This document shows, piece by piece, positions 1 to 10,449 of a stretch of DNA of 64,000 nt. Both the position numbers and the translations under genes were made by a program. The notes beneath the pieces are model-generated. The model saw only the letters and a program-made list of their open reading frames with translations. It did no database searches and was not told the DNA's origin. Source of the DNA: Solea solea (Eukaryota; Chordata; Actinopteri; Pleuronectiformes; Soleidae); the NCBI RefSeq assembly GCF_958295425.1, contig NC_081142.1, positions 22,464,530-22,528,529 of the forward strand, in the 5' to 3' direction. The first letter of the stretch is position 1. Each line of letters begins with the position of its first letter.

Positions 1-75
1 CTCTCCAGCAAGGCCTCCTCCCAGTCAGACGTGCCCGGAACGCCTCACCAGGGAAGCATCCAGGAGGATCTTGAT
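1..75. repeat. Fragment of a dispersed fish repeat
   Basis: The block around 'gacgtgcccggaacgcctc' followed by 'agggaagcatccaggagga' resembles a segment I recall as highly repeated in teleost genomes, probably from a LINE. Similarity fades after about base 75. Family assignment is from memory and uncertain. Confidence 0.35.
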
Positions 76-91
76 TTAAGGATTTTGAGCA

Positions 92-394
92 CTAACGCCA
101 CAAAATTCCCGTCCACTGAATCATCTCTGACTCCAGGTTATCAGGCAAAGCCGCCATCAAGCAGTAAAAACAACCTGTTAAAGCAGAACTTTGCAAGCTT
201 TGGTTGCTTTTTCGCACTTCAGTTTCAGAGTACATATTTTGATGACACAGTCCACGAGCCATGGAGCTGTGTCCGTGTCGGTCAACTTCTGTTTTTTTCA
301 ATCCGTACAAAAAAAGCCGGTCCGATGTTGTAGGGTTAGGTTGTTTCCCCTTCTTCGCTTCCTTTCTCTGCTTCTTTTTTGCCGCCTGTGCCAT
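92..394 (-). CDS. Unrecognised 100-codon ORF with strong Kozak start
   Basis: An ORF on the minus strand opens with ATG in a perfect vertebrate start context (CACCATGG). It begins with a very basic stretch (MAQAAKKKQRKEAKKGK) of the kind seen in nuclear or nucleolar proteins. After about residue 30 it shows no domain I recognise. No promoter-like sequence is visible upstream, there is no AATAAA nearby, and the ORF ends about 15 bases from the repeat fragment at the window edge. It could be a first exon, a retrocopy or chance. I assign no function. Confidence 0.2.
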   Translation of the reverse strand: MAQAAKKKQRKEAKKGKQPNPTTSDRLFLYGLKKTEVDRHGHSSMARGLCHQNMYSETEVRKSNQSLQSSALTGCFYCLMAALPDNLESEMIQWTGILWR

Positions 395-1381
395 GGTGAA
401 CGTCTAATATAACGCTGTCGCTGCCTTGATAATTTTACCCGGGACCTGGCTATTTGTGTTTCTCACGAGACACCTTCTGATTCTGATTCTGAGGACTCTG
501 GGTCGGTGGCCCTGATCTTGCAAGGCTGTTTTTTCCCGCTAACAGACAGGAGAGACGGACATTTAGCCATCACAATGAAGCTGAAGCTGTTAAATTAGGG
601 TCACAATCCTGCATAGTTCTTGCTTTGAAGTCAAATAAATGTTGATTTGCTCGATGATGAGAAATAGCATTTAAACTACACAACACTTTGGGTTTGTAAA
701 GAACCTCTGACGGTACCAAGGCTAAAGATTGTTTCATGATGTGAGGATTGTACAAAGATGTGGGCAGAATAGGTTTAAAGTTTAGAGCTCAAAGTTGTAG
801 ATAAATGCTAAAAGGAATCAGTGGAGCTCATGAACACGCTCCTGTTCCTGAGTCTTTCTGCAGATGTGACCATGACAGCAGAGAAGTTATGAGAAATGCT
901 CAGGTTAAGCATTAGCGAGTGTCACAGCAGGAGACGAGGCCGCGTTACAGGACCTGCACTAAACTGTTAGATACATGTGGAAGTGATCAGAGAGGCTGGA
1001 CTGGACCGGGGAACCCCCACAGGATCAATGTCACTGTGTGTGTGTGTGTGTGTGATGATCCTTCCTACTTCCTCTGTGGGTTTCTTGTTGGATTACATCT
1101 TGACTTGCACTCATTTCTTTTGTTTCGTCCAGTGATGCGAATAAATCTTGTTTTGTTAAATACGTCTTCACAGTCCATATGGTTGTGCTTTTGAGGTATT
1201 GTAGGTTTTTAAACTGCACTTTCCCAACTGGTCAATTTGTAACAATGAAATGAAATAAAACAGAATAGGAAATATGAGAGATTGCGTGTGATTGGGTAAC
1301 TCTGAGTGAGAAAATCCACGAGCACTGACCTCATCTACAGTATGACGTTAGTGATGATTCTGATACCTTTTCTGTCATAAA
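395..1381. other. Non-coding stretch, no recognisable gene
   Basis: Nothing here reads as an exon. It contains a short run of 'tctgat' repeats near 480 and a (TG)10 microsatellite at 1035-1054. Confidence 0.6.
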
Positions 1382-1680
1382 CCCTGGTTAACCACTGGTT
1401 AAGTTTAGGGCCAAGATTTGAATTGTGGTTATGGTTAAGGATAGGGCTTTGTTTAGTCTGTCCATATAAATGGAAGACGATGCAGTGTCTTAAGAGGAAT
1501 AGCTGCGCAAACCTGTGTGTGTGTGTATGAGTGTGTGTGTGTTCTTGTATGTGTTGCTTTGTGAGGACCAAAAACATATCAACTATAGAGGGTGAGGACA
1601 TTTTGTCTGGTCCTTACATCTTTAGGGTTAGAAGTGGGTTTAGGGAAGGCATTATGTCTATGCAGGTCCTCACTTTTGTT
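1382..1680 (+). repeat. Family A dispersed repeat with (TG)n tail
   Basis: Copy 1 of a teleost repeat family that recurs through the window. Its diagnostic parts are 'ggttaagtttagggccaag', 'gcagtgtct...aatagctgcgcaaacctg', then a (TG)n tract, then a 'gtgaggaccaaaaacat' segment. Other copies lie at 4060, 8490 (minus), 18955, 23371, 35935, 53185, 54040 and 56495. The microsatellite always follows the 'gctgtgcaaacc' end, so the element seeds it. Confidence 0.7.
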
Positions 1681-1847
1681 TGTGTGTGTGTGAGAGTGTG
1701 AGATCATTTTACAAAGTGATCTGTTGAGTATCGTCTTGCCTGCTGCCACACTCGGACCCTCTTACCCCAGTATGGTGCAGTGACTGCGGCTCTGCGGCAT
1801 GCAACATGATGACTTTTGCCACTGACATCGCCCTGGTATAAACATTA

Positions 1848-1920
1848 GAACAGTACCACCAGAGGAAGCTCGCGTACCACTGGTTGTACACGTACCAGAG
1901 TTTGAGAACCATAGCACTAG
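1848..1920 (-). mobile_element. MITE end, 'gtggtacgtgtaccac' family
   Basis: In reverse complement this reads 'tggttctcaaactctggtac', then a block rich in GTACCAC and GTGGTAC palindromes. It matches 42165-42250 on the other strand. The motif is a common teleost non-autonomous DNA transposon end. Confidence 0.5.
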
Positions 1921-3389
1921 CCAATGAATGATTGAATGAGTGCTTTAAAAAAAAAAGCCTCACTGTCCCTTTAACATCTTCAGAACAAGGCAATAAATCA
2001 TCAGAGATTCATTAAATTTCCTACATACATCCTACCTTCACACACACTCACACACACACCCTCTCCCCGCCCCCGCTGCGGTGACGTGTGTGTAGCAGGA
2101 ATCCCCTCTTGGCTGCCGTTCACATCTTTAGCCGTTAGCTGTGGTCTGGCAGCCGGGCCCTGTGACATTTCTTCCTTGTCAGGGCTGTTGCGCCATAACA
2201 CGCTGAGCAGTGGATTTACTGCCAGAGCCTCTTTGTAGGCCGTCCAGACTGATGGAGAGGAGGCCAGCGCTGGAAAATACCCTGAGTTCTGCTGGAAAAG
2301 CCTCCCTGGAAACGCCTGCCCACTCTCCAGGGATTGGAGGAGCTGAGAGGGTGCCTGGCCCGGCCCGGCCCGGCCCAGCCTGGCTGGTCCCGGCTTGGCC
2401 CAGCTCGTGTTACGTGCTCGTATATGTGCAGAATGCATGGCTGAGTTCATGCATGTTATGTAAGTGTGTGTGTGAGGTGCTTGCGAGAGAGGATGTGACC
2501 TGCAGAGAGAAATTAAGTCAAACTCCCCCGCTCTGTGTTTGGGCCTTGTTCCCCCTGGCAACGGTGAAAACATGCATACTTTTTTTTCCCCCCATTAAGA
2601 AGTTCTTTCAGTATGTCTTCTTCACATGCTGGGCAGTAGTGTGTGTGTGTGTGTGTACACATGCCATCAGTTCACAGTGTGGTCATCCGTCCTCCTTGTC
2701 ACATGCCGGCGCAGCAGTGAGCTCATGTGGAGCTGATTTCCATGATTCTCCGTCAGGAATGATGACAGGAATGACGGCAATGAAGATGATGAAATGATGA
2801 CGGCTGGACGCAGCAAGGCCAGTGAAATCACTCAGCGCTGAAGCACTGAGATGATGAGCAGCAGCAGCAGCAGCAGTGACGGTGGTTAACGCACTCGAGC
2901 CATGACGTCCTGCGCCTGGATTAATGTCCACATGACGTCCTCTCTGTGCCCTCGCTCTACAACAGTGTACGACTGTTCCTCCCTGGATTTTTACTGTACA
3001 AGTCAGATGGATCCAAGATTTATGAAGTGCTAAAAGCACTTACTCTTACGTACTTTAAATACACCATTTAAGTTGGCATGACGATACTGCCCCAACGAGG
3101 TTTTGTTGGTCAGTGTCTCAATGAGAACAGAACACACCTCTATTTTAAGACCAACACACCTACGAGTACAGTGATGAAATCACGATGACACCATGTCCAA
3201 TCAGCATTGAGACTCTCTCCGCTCATAAAGGAGGGGGAAACACAGTAATTCTTGTGTGTGGACACTCAGAGCTCTACCACACAAGTTGCTATATTCACTC
3301 TATCTCTTGTGGAAACTGTCGTCTTGTGTGGTTTCACTTCAGGTGGTGACTGCAAAATGAACCAAATTAACTTTAATTCTAAATTGATT
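1921..3389. other. Mostly unique non-coding DNA with short tandem tracts
   Basis: No exon is evident. Tandem sites are a GC-rich (CCCGG)n patch at 2352-2403, (TG)n at 2639-2656, and (CAG)n at 2857-2877. The stretch 2100-2350 is GC-richer and repeat-poor and could be regulatory. Long open frames here come from low-complexity sequence. Confidence 0.5.
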
Positions 3390-3475
3390 TAGTCTGTATC
3401 GCTTTTCTAGTCTTGATGACCGCTCAAAGCTGCTTTCATCAGCACTGCAGTTTCGCCATTCACCCCTTCACTAAC
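3390..3475 (-). repeat. 3' part of a tRNA-derived SINE
   Basis: The motif 'cttttctagtcttgatga', then 'caaagctgcttt' and 'ccattcacccct', is the reverse complement of the body of the SINEs at 4505 and 45284. The tRNA-related head is not recognisable. Confidence 0.5.
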
Positions 3476-3764
3476 ACTTTCATACAGCGCATCTATAACT
3501 GTACAAACTGTAAAAAAAGAATAGTTCTGTTTGGACACAGAAACTTTAATATTATGGTACAAGACTTCAGAGTTGTCAGTTGTGACTGGGTTGTGTGCAC
3601 GAGCACACGTCATGCAGTCATGCTAACATTCCTGTGCCTGCACTCAAGTTAAATTTACTTCAGTAATTGAATGAACAAAGGAGACAAAAGGGTTTGCTCT
3701 GATGATGCCGGTGAAGCCAAAGAGAAACAACGTGTCCACAGAGAGCAGTGGAAACAATTGCAAA

Positions 3765-3995
3765 TTCCACACAGAAACCAAAATTCAAAATGGCCGACTT
3801 CCTTTTGAGTTGAGGCCATGTTCAACTTTTTTGTTCGTCTTGGTCGATAACATCTTCCCACCAAGTTTTGGGAAATTCGGAGGAACTCAAGTTTGCCTCT
3901 TTTTTCAACTGAGGGAGGCGCTATAGAGCCCTTGAGCAACGCACAGGTCCTAGACCTATGCCAATATCGTATTTTCACCATTTTCAAGAGTCTTA
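3765..3995 (+). repeat. 'ggcgctatagagccc' dispersed repeat, short copy
   Basis: It shares 'gttgaggccatg', 'ttttttgttcgtcttgg', 'cataacatcttcccaccaag'-like and 'ggcgctatagagcccttgag' motifs, in the same order, with the longer copy at 34870-35590. It is a non-coding teleost interspersed repeat. Confidence 0.65.
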
Positions 3996-4059
3996 TGCAC
4001 GTTAACCTCCTCAAAAATTACCGCAAAGTCACCAATATAATAATAATCTGAAGGATAAC

Positions 4060-4185
4060 AATAGGCTAAGTTTGCCCAAATTAATAGAAGTCAGTGCAGT
4101 GTCCCTAATAGGATAGCTGTGCAAACTTGTGTGTGCCTGTGTGGACACTCCAGTGGATGACTACCCATTCTGGTGACCCTTGACC

Positions 4186-4218
<33 letters not shown>
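4060..4218 (+). repeat. Family A repeat fragment with (CA)n
   Basis: The sequence 'agtgcagtgtccctaatag' plus 'gctgtgcaaacttgtgtg' marks a copy of the family A end. A (CA)n tract occupies 4188-4218. Confidence 0.6.
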
Positions 4219-4220
<2 letters not shown>

Positions 4221-4311
4221 TATGTCACTCAGCAGCAGTTGTTCAAAAGCTGCACCTGGTGGAAGCTGCATGTCTACAACACACAGCTGTGATGTGGTGT
4301 GCAATAACCTT

Positions 4312-4361
4312 TGATCCTGACCCTGACCCAGAGCCCGACCTTGACCTTGACCTTGACCTGT
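4312..4361. repeat. (CCTTGA)n short tandem repeat
   Basis: Imperfect hexamer repeats of CTTGAC/CCTGAC. The Asp-rich and Ser-Gly/Arg-rich open frames over this site are by-products of the repeat. Confidence 0.8.
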
Positions 4362-4504
4362 CTCCTCCTCCCTGCTTGTGCTGCGTGTCTCCTCCTGCCT
4401 GCGTGACAGTGGATGATCGTCTTTTTCCTGCCGACACAGGAAGGCCAGCGCTCAGTCATCCTGTGAGCCCGACAGAGGATGTGTACTTAGATATCAAAAG
4501 TCAT

Positions 4505-4765
4505 TTTGGCTCAGTGGTAAGGCGAGTTGTCTTCCAACTGGAAGGTTGTGGGTTAAATTCCTGGCTCTGCTCGTCTATATAAGTGTCCTTGAGCAAAGAC
4601 ACTTAAACCCACGTTGCAGCGTGTGAATGGGGGAAAACTGTAGTGTTAAAGCAGCTTCATCAAGACTAGAAAAGCTCTATATAAATACAGACCATAATGC
4701 CAACTCTTCATCTTCTGATTGTATTTGGTAGTAACGAGTAACAAAGAGATTTAGAGGAAAAATTA
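4505..4765 (+). mobile_element. tRNA-derived SINE, copy 1
   Basis: The head is a degraded tRNA. Its A box is 'tggctcagtggta', the anticodon-stem region is 'agttgtcttccaact', and the B box is 'gggttaaattcc'. The body includes 'ttgagcaaagacacttaa', 'gcagcgtgtgaatggg', and 'tagaaaagctctatataaat'. Sequence up to 'gtagtaacgagtaacaaag' is shared with the copy at 45284, while the third copy at 60497 diverges after 'ctgatt'. The anticodon position looks Lys(CTT)-like, which is uncertain. RNA polymerase III would drive the parent element. Confidence 0.85.
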
Positions 4766-5280
4766 CACAAATTATTATGTAAAAGTAAACAATTTATTAA
4801 GTAAAAGTACACAATTTATTTAGGAAATGTGAAATTACACAATTTATTAAGCAAAAGTACACGATTTATTCAGGAAATGTGAAAGTACACAATTTATTAT
4901 GTAAAAGTACACAGTGTATTATGTAAAAGTACACAGTTTATTATGTAAAAGTGCACAAATTATTAAGTAAAAGTACAGTTTATTATGTAAAAGTACACAA
5001 ATTATTATTTAAAGGTACACAATTTACTATGTAAAAGTACACAATTTATTAATAAAAGTACACTATGTAATAAAATTACACAAATTATTATGTAAAAGTA
5101 CACAAATGATTATTTAAAGGTACACAAATTATTATGTAAAAGTACACAATTTACTATGTAAAAGTATTTAATTTATTAAGTAAAAGTACACAATTATGTA
5201 AAAGTACACAATTTATTAAGTAAAAATACACAATTAAGTAAAAGTACACCATTTATTATGTAAAAGTACACAATTTATTT
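4766..5280. repeat. ~20-23 bp minisatellite
   Basis: Over twenty variable copies of a unit close to 'ttattatgtaaaagtacaca' run head to tail, varying mainly by short indels. The array is AT-rich, has no coding potential, and sits between a SINE and a hAT-like terminus. Confidence 0.9.
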
Positions 5281-5402
5281 AGCATTTGTATTGGAGTAAA
5301 GCACAAGTTGCTAGAAATATAAATAAAGTAAAGTACAGATCAGTGAATTTTGTACTTCAGTACAGTAACAAAGTATTTGTACTTTGTTACATTACAACAC
5401 TG
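5281..5402 (-). mobile_element. hAT-like transposon terminus
   Basis: The stretch 'cttcagtacagtaacaaagt' then 'atttgtactttgttac', ending 'attacaacactg', resembles the terminal region of a common fish hAT family whose end reads 'cagtgttgtaatgtaac' in reverse. The minisatellite motif 'gtaaaagtaca' is very close to its subterminal 'gtaaagtac', so the array probably arose inside this element. Confidence 0.45.
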
Positions 5403-6228
5403 TATATAATAACAATAATAAAATAGAATAGAAGAAAATATAGAAATAGAAGAAGTATTCACAAGAAAAAGATTAAAAAGTTAAATGCTTTAAACATAAA
5501 TATCCACACATGCAATATAACACTACACTGTGATTTTATTCACAGGCTGTGGTTCCATCCCATAACCAACATGGTGTGTTCTTTACCTATATACGTTTGT
5601 GTGGAGAGTGTGGATATCTGCCTGCATATTTTTAGATTTAATGTCCAGTGTTTGTCGGGCGGCAGTGTTTTCTCTCTCTGGGTGATCTCTGCATCACAGA
5701 CATTTCTATTTTCTGTTCTCTGCTTGACCTGGGATGTCTCATACATGACATACAGTAATCCTGCTGAAACACTCCTCGTGTGGAATGTGCTCTCTGTGTG
5801 TAGTTTGGATCCCGGCTTGACATCATGATGTAGAGGGCCACAGCGCTGCCAGGCTTAAGATGTTCAAGAATGAAAGCGCTGGTTTTTAAGGTTAACTGCA
5901 AATGGACGAGCAGCGGTCTGCGTTTGGGTGGCAAGAGACGAGAAAACAAAAGATGAAAACAAGATCCTCTTCAGGGATTAGAGAGATTTTACTCTCTTCA
6001 CTTTTATAGTTTTCTTTTATCAGGACACAGAGAGAATATCCACATCACGACCGCGCTTCTATAAATTTACACAGACCCAAACAGCTCAGGCTCAGGTTCA
6101 GACAAAACTTACTGTCAGGGTTCAGGTCTGGTTTGGGTCACGTCTGCCTCTAAATAACTCACATTCACAGCATTAGACATGAGCTGGGTTCACATGAAGA
6201 CTCAATCCCATTTTACCCCTTTATACAC
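5403..6228. other. Non-coding, no recognised feature
   Basis: AT-rich flank followed by sequence of ordinary composition. No exon, RNA gene or repeat is recognised. Confidence 0.5.
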
Positions 6229-6665
6229 AGTAGGGATGTCACGATTACTTGATTTCACAATTAATCGCGGTACTAAATGCTATGGTATATTAATCGTAAC
6301 ATTTCCTCAATACCGTCAGAAAAGATTATGCCAGAAGCCCGGAACCATATACTAGGTAATTCAGTGCAACTCAAACGGAATGAAAACAAAGTTACACAAC
6401 AACCGCGCGTTACCGCTTGTGTTGCTTTGTTTTTGTTCCGTGCAGAGTTGCAGAATAGAGCCGTTCCCGATTGTTGAAGTATGGCAGAGGAAGTTCTTCC
6501 CTCCAACAAAGTGCATCAAATCAGCCGGGAAAAAATTACCAAGGTGTCATCGTGGATGACGGCGCGGCAGCCTGCAAATCATGCCACAAAGAAATTGCAG
6601 TGAAAGGAGGAAATACGAGTAATATGTTTCACCATCTGTGGGATAAACGCTGTAATTTACATTAA
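6229..6665 (+). pseudogene. hAT transposon 5' end with BED zinc-finger remnant
   Basis: The block opens with 'cagtagggatgtcacgatta', a typical hAT terminal sequence. Downstream, one frame (about 6550-6660) encodes DDGAAACKSCHKEIAVKGGN followed by TSNMFHHL, which is the CxxC...H BED zinc finger of hAT transposases and ZBED proteins. An ATG at 6481 (MAEEVLPSN) lies in another frame, so at least one frameshift separates start and finger. The rest of the transposase, including the catalytic RNase H-like and dimerisation domains, is absent. It is a dead 5' fragment and not a ZBED gene. Confidence 0.75.
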
Positions 6666-7499
6666 TGTGTGACTAAAACTGGGTTCTATCTTTAACATTA
6701 GGATCTAATGTAAAGAACAATAAATGATTTTTAATGTGCAATATTATCCATGTTTAGAAAGACATTACAAAACATCAGATAAGAGAAGAAGAAGATGGTA
6801 GTAATGTGACATTATAGAATCCCAACAGTCATAAAACACCAAAGTGGAAAAAGTGAGGAGCTAAAACACAGGAGGACAAAGAGAAACCTCAAAAACCAAA
6901 AAACAGAGCATGATACTCAAACACTCAATGTCCTTGTCCATTTCATCCATACACTGACTTTTGGCCAAGTTGACTTTCCGTTGGCCGTAAAATAAAATAA
7001 AAAAGACACAATATACATTTTATCAGATAGTGGGTATAGTAGAATAAATCAATATATTGCATATAAAGTGTATAAAATACAGATATTGTACAAACTGTGC
7101 TTCCCGGTGACGTTCCAGTGGTCAGTCTGGAGAGCAGGAATCCAGTTGGAAGACTGGTCAGAGGTTTTTCCACAGCGGTCGGGTTCTCAGGAATCCATGT
7201 CTGCTGTGAGACTTCTCAACACATCATTCTCTCTCTGTGTCTTTCCATGTTTCTTCCCACTCGTCCTTCATCCTCCCTCATTCTGTGTCCCAGTCTTTTA
7301 CATTGAGGTCTGGACCGGTCAGCACCACGGTCAGGTGTAAGGGGGGAAACAGGTCTGTGAGGCAGTAACCTGGTTCCCATTAAAGTTTACCTTAAGTTTG
7401 AAATAATTAGGTCAGAGAAAATCGTTGTTGTTGTTGGGGCTGTCGATTTTCCCAAATATTAAGTTTGAAACAGAAGTGACACAGACTTGTTTTAGATGT
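6666..7499. other. Non-coding; one weak exon-like site
   Basis: No repeat is recognised. Bases 7291-7334 look like a small exon flanked by 'cattctgtgtcccag' and 'gtgtaag', but it has no identifiable protein match, so it is not called. Confidence 0.4.
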
Positions 7500-7990
7500 T
7501 CTGATGCTTTTCTAGGCTGTATATATTTTGGGCAGGTCCTTAAAATCCTTTTAGGGCATTGAAAGTGCTTGAATTTTGTGCAAGAAAGAAGTGAAGTTGA
7601 TATTTTAGGTAAATGTCTCCCTTGTTTGTTACGATGTGCGTAGACTAGGCCTACGCAGGACAAACATGGAGACATAATCACTAGCGGTGTTGTAGATACT
7701 GTCCACTGTCTCTCTCTCCAACCATTGACGTGAGATTCCGTGATAGCCAACGTGATATCTGGGAAATGGAAAATTCCAAAATCTCTGTCTCACCAAAGAC
7801 AAATTCACAAAGACTTTGACTCAAAATCCCAAGGACAATCACTTGTCCAATCCATAAAAGTGAACGCCATCATGGACGAAGACAAAGCTCTTACAAGTTG
7901 TCCTCCCATCTTAAGCTGTCTCAGCACTTTCAGTCTTTGAATTTGAGGGCATCTAGTCCTGGAAAGTCCTTGAATTTGATGTCAATCAAG
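7500..7990 (+). mobile_element. Family B non-autonomous element, longest copy
   Basis: It ends with 'ggaaagtccttgaatttgat' then 'caaggtgtgggaacccc', and its body contains 'cttacaagttgtcctcccat' and 'aagtgcttgaattttgtgc'. Related copies are at 18535, 23205, 23488 and 47365, with 'ttcccacacctTggttgac' at the other orientation of the end. The 'gtgtgggaacc' terminus present in both orientations suggests terminal inverted repeats, so it is probably a DNA-transposon derivative. It has no coding capacity. Confidence 0.6.
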
Positions 7991-8489
7991 GTGTGGGAAC
8001 CCCGTATAAACTTGAATGGGTTTTCATTCAACCTTTAGATAAACCATGGCTGCGTTTCTTCGCTGCTTCTGATTTATTATCGTGTTAATATTTAAATGTT
8101 TTTATCAGATCACAAACCCTCCTCTCGTCCTTCTTTCACCACATTTCTTTCAGTGCGACTTTTGACCTTCTTTACGTCACCCTGTATTCCCTCAACCTGT
8201 TTCCATTCACTTATCTTCCTTTGGTTACCCTTTATTGACAGCGTTACCATGGTAACGACACCACCATGATGTGTTAAAAACAAAAGCGATGATGCTATTC
8301 TGTGTGTTGTGAGCTGAGCAGCGTTGGTCACAGATGTTTTGCTGCCAAAAGGGAAAAGATTTAAAACCCTAAAACCAGGTCTTAACACAACATCGCTTTC
8401 AAGATGTGATCGACTGTCAGGTCCGGCCAAAATGTCCTCACTTTCACATAACGCCCTCACGTCCTGTGATTTATACCTTTTTCTTTGAG

Positions 8490-8770
8490 CTCATATATAA
8501 GTACACACACACACACACGCACGCACACGCACACACAGCTTCTTCAAACACTACATTGAGTTTCATTCATTCGGAGCCTAAACGAAGCGTTATCACTAAA
8601 TGCCACAATTCAAATCTTAGTCCTAAATTTAACCAGTCCCTAATCAATAAGGGTTCTGCCTCATTAGGACCAGGTTTTGGTCTCCACAGGGACTACTAGT
8701 TCCGACAAGGTCAGTGTTTATGCCAGAAAAATGTCCTAAAGAGGTGAGAAATACAACAAAACACACACAC
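8490..8770 (-). repeat. Family A repeat, minus-strand copy
   Basis: In reverse complement this carries 'cactgaccttgtcggaacta', 'ggtcctaatgaggcagaac' and 'aagatttgaattgtggc', ending near a (CA)n block at 8504-8536. A second (CA)n lies at 8760-8773. Confidence 0.65.
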
Positions 8771-9059
8771 ACAATCCAGGAAGTGAGATCTTTGTGTGTG
8801 TAAGTGTAGCTGTTCTGTGTAGCGTTGACTTTGAAATCTAATCCCCCTGATGTGAATCGTATGTGTGTGCCAACCTGTCAGTGTAGCTCTCTTTAGTCCT
8901 GCCGGCTGAAACTCTTCATGCTGCATGTACTAGACTGGAAAAACTGATAAGGTCATGGATGTTTGAGTTAGGCCTCAGATTTGATGACTGACTGAACCAG
9001 AGAGACACTGATGAGCAGCAGTCTGCCAGAAAACTGCGTTGGAAGACGCACAAAAGGTT

Positions 9060-9297
9060 TTGCTTTTGAAGTGTTTTGAGATTCAGTTCTAGCACTACCT
9101 CGTCTCAGTTTGACTCCACGAGGTTTGGTTATCAGATGCACTGTTTTCCGTTACTTCATTGTCTCTCGTGTCACAAACACACTCTTGTCAGCCATCAAAC
9201 ACATGAATGTCTGCACCTGTCGATGTATCATGGTTGTATTTTTGTGGACAGCGGACAATTGGGCGTTTGATTCTTGTGTCACCACTTGGTTGGTGTA
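9060..9297. repeat. Probable hAT-like repeat fragment
   Basis: The motif 'ctagcactacctcgtctcag', 'gactccacgaggtttgg' and 'cactgttttccgttac' recalls the family C terminus ('gctcgactcggctccac', 'ggttttccatgac') at 55055. It is degraded. Confidence 0.3.
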
Positions 9298-9484
9298 GTG
9301 GTCGGTACTCAGGAAGAGGGTTCACGACCCGTTCGGAACAAGGGTCTTTCTGAAACGGAGTTTGGGGGTTAAGAAATAGTGTGTGACCCCCGCCTTTCGC
9401 CCTGTGTAAGCTGAGCTTGACACCAGTGACCCCTGCAAACCTCATGTGAAGGATAAAGTGGTAGAAGATGAGTGAGTGAGTGAT
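9298..9484 (+). mobile_element. Degraded SINE-2 copy with (GTGA)n tail
   Basis: The order 'tgtagtggtcggtactc', 'gttcacgacccg', 'gacccccgcctttcgccc', 'gtaagctgagc', 'gacccctgcaaacctcatg', 'ggataaagtggtagaagatg' follows the well-known teleost SINE body. It ends in GAGT repeats. Confidence 0.6.
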
Positions 9485-9866
9485 TCTAGCGTCGGACGTT
9501 GCGCTCATGACTCATGGCTTGGAACCAGGTACCATCCCTAGAGTGGAGCCGAGTCAATAGAAATGTATAGTAGATGGTGGTTCGTATGGTCATGTTCTAG
9601 TACCAAAAATGTCCAGCCCAAAACGTTCCATTTTTCAGTACCCTTCCCTGAGGGTACAAGAGTAATGGTAGGTTACAGTACAGGTGGACCTAGACCCACG
9701 ACAGGTGTTCCTTCAACTCCCTCAGTCAATTCTCATCCAAAGCTGGACGTCTTGTTGAGACGAGTTGCTGAGATACACTGTAAAGAAATTCACGTGAATG
9801 CTATTCATGCCAGAATCATACCGTTTACCGTTCTAATACTGTACCATACTGGAAACACAGCTTGAA
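9485..9866. mobile_element. Family C (hAT-like) element, degraded
   Basis: 'gattctagcgtcggacgttg' then 'gctcatgactc' matches family C internal sequence at 55430 and 57895. 'ttggaaccaggtaccatccc' and 'accatactggaaacacagc' suggest inverted ends. Non-coding. Confidence 0.4.
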
Positions 9867-9950
9867 TCAGAGGTCTCAAACTCACGGTCTGTGGGCCATA
9901 TGTGGCCCTCCAATCAATTTCATGTGGCCCGCCACTTACTGTCCTGTTAT
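9867..9950 (+). mobile_element. hAT-type end, 'tgtggcccgcc' family
   Basis: 'ggtctcaaactcacggtctg', 'gggccatatgtggccctcca' and 'catgtggcccgcca' match the common vertebrate MITE end in which genic-looking GGCC motifs surround 'atgtggccc'. Only one end is present. Confidence 0.6.
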
Positions 9951-10095
9951 TTCTGTATGTTTTCTAGTCTTGATGACCACTCAAAGCTGCTTTACACTAC
10001 AGGGGTTAAGTGTGTAGACTAGGGCAGCTGGGAATCAAACCCACCACCTTCAAGGTGAAAGACAACTCACTCTACCACTGAGCCACTTCCATCAA
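9951..10095 (-). mobile_element. tRNA-derived SINE variant, minus strand
   Basis: In reverse complement a tRNA-like head reads 'gtggctcagtggtagagtga' then 'ggtgggtttgattcc' (B box). It is followed by the SINE tail 'catcaagactagaaaa' with a small insert. It is related to, but distinct from, the copies at 4505 and 45284. Confidence 0.7.
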
Positions 10096-10231
10096 TATCA
10101 TGATGGAATATTGAGATATAATTGCGCTGGTATCGCCCACACCTACTGAGTAGTTGCTTTCCTCACATGACTGCCCCTACTGGCCAGACTTGATCGTTTG
10201 ACTTTGAGACCTCCGGCTCTAAATGGACCGC

Positions 10232-10385
10232 AGGTGTGAATGTGTGTGTGTGAATGGTTCTGTGCCACTGTTGGTGGGTCTTTTGCGATGTGGGTGTTCT
10301 CTGCCTTTTCACCGCACGTCAACTGGGATCGGCTCCATCTCCCCCGCACTACCCTTAACAAAACAAGTGGTAAGAAAATGAATGA
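10232..10385 (+). repeat. SINE-2 3' fragment
   Basis: 'gtgtgaatggttctgtgcca' through 'caactgggatcggctccat' and 'gtggtaagaaaatgaatg' is the 3' half of the SINE-2 family. Confidence 0.6.
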
Positions 10386-10449
10386 GCATGTAAAAAAAAA
10401 AAGAAAAAGAAAAAGTCATTACAACACATATCAAATTTAAACTGAAATG

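Noticed and set aside
2001..2797. Overlapping 190-codon frames on both strands
   Set aside because: Both are open because of GC-rich and (TG)n/(CA)n sequence; the proteins are Thr-His and Cys-Val repeats or Pro/Gly-rich low complexity.
4505..4580. tRNA gene
   Set aside because: A and B boxes are present but the acceptor stem cannot pair and the SINE body follows; the same applies at 10020, 11888, 45290 and 60505.
6471..6665. A host ZBED gene
   Set aside because: Only the zinc finger survives, start and finger are in different frames, and hAT terminal sequence lies just upstream.
7291..7334. Micro-exon encoding FYIEVWTGQHHGQ
   Set aside because: Splice-like borders exist, but the donor is weak, no neighbouring exon is found, and no protein family is recognised.
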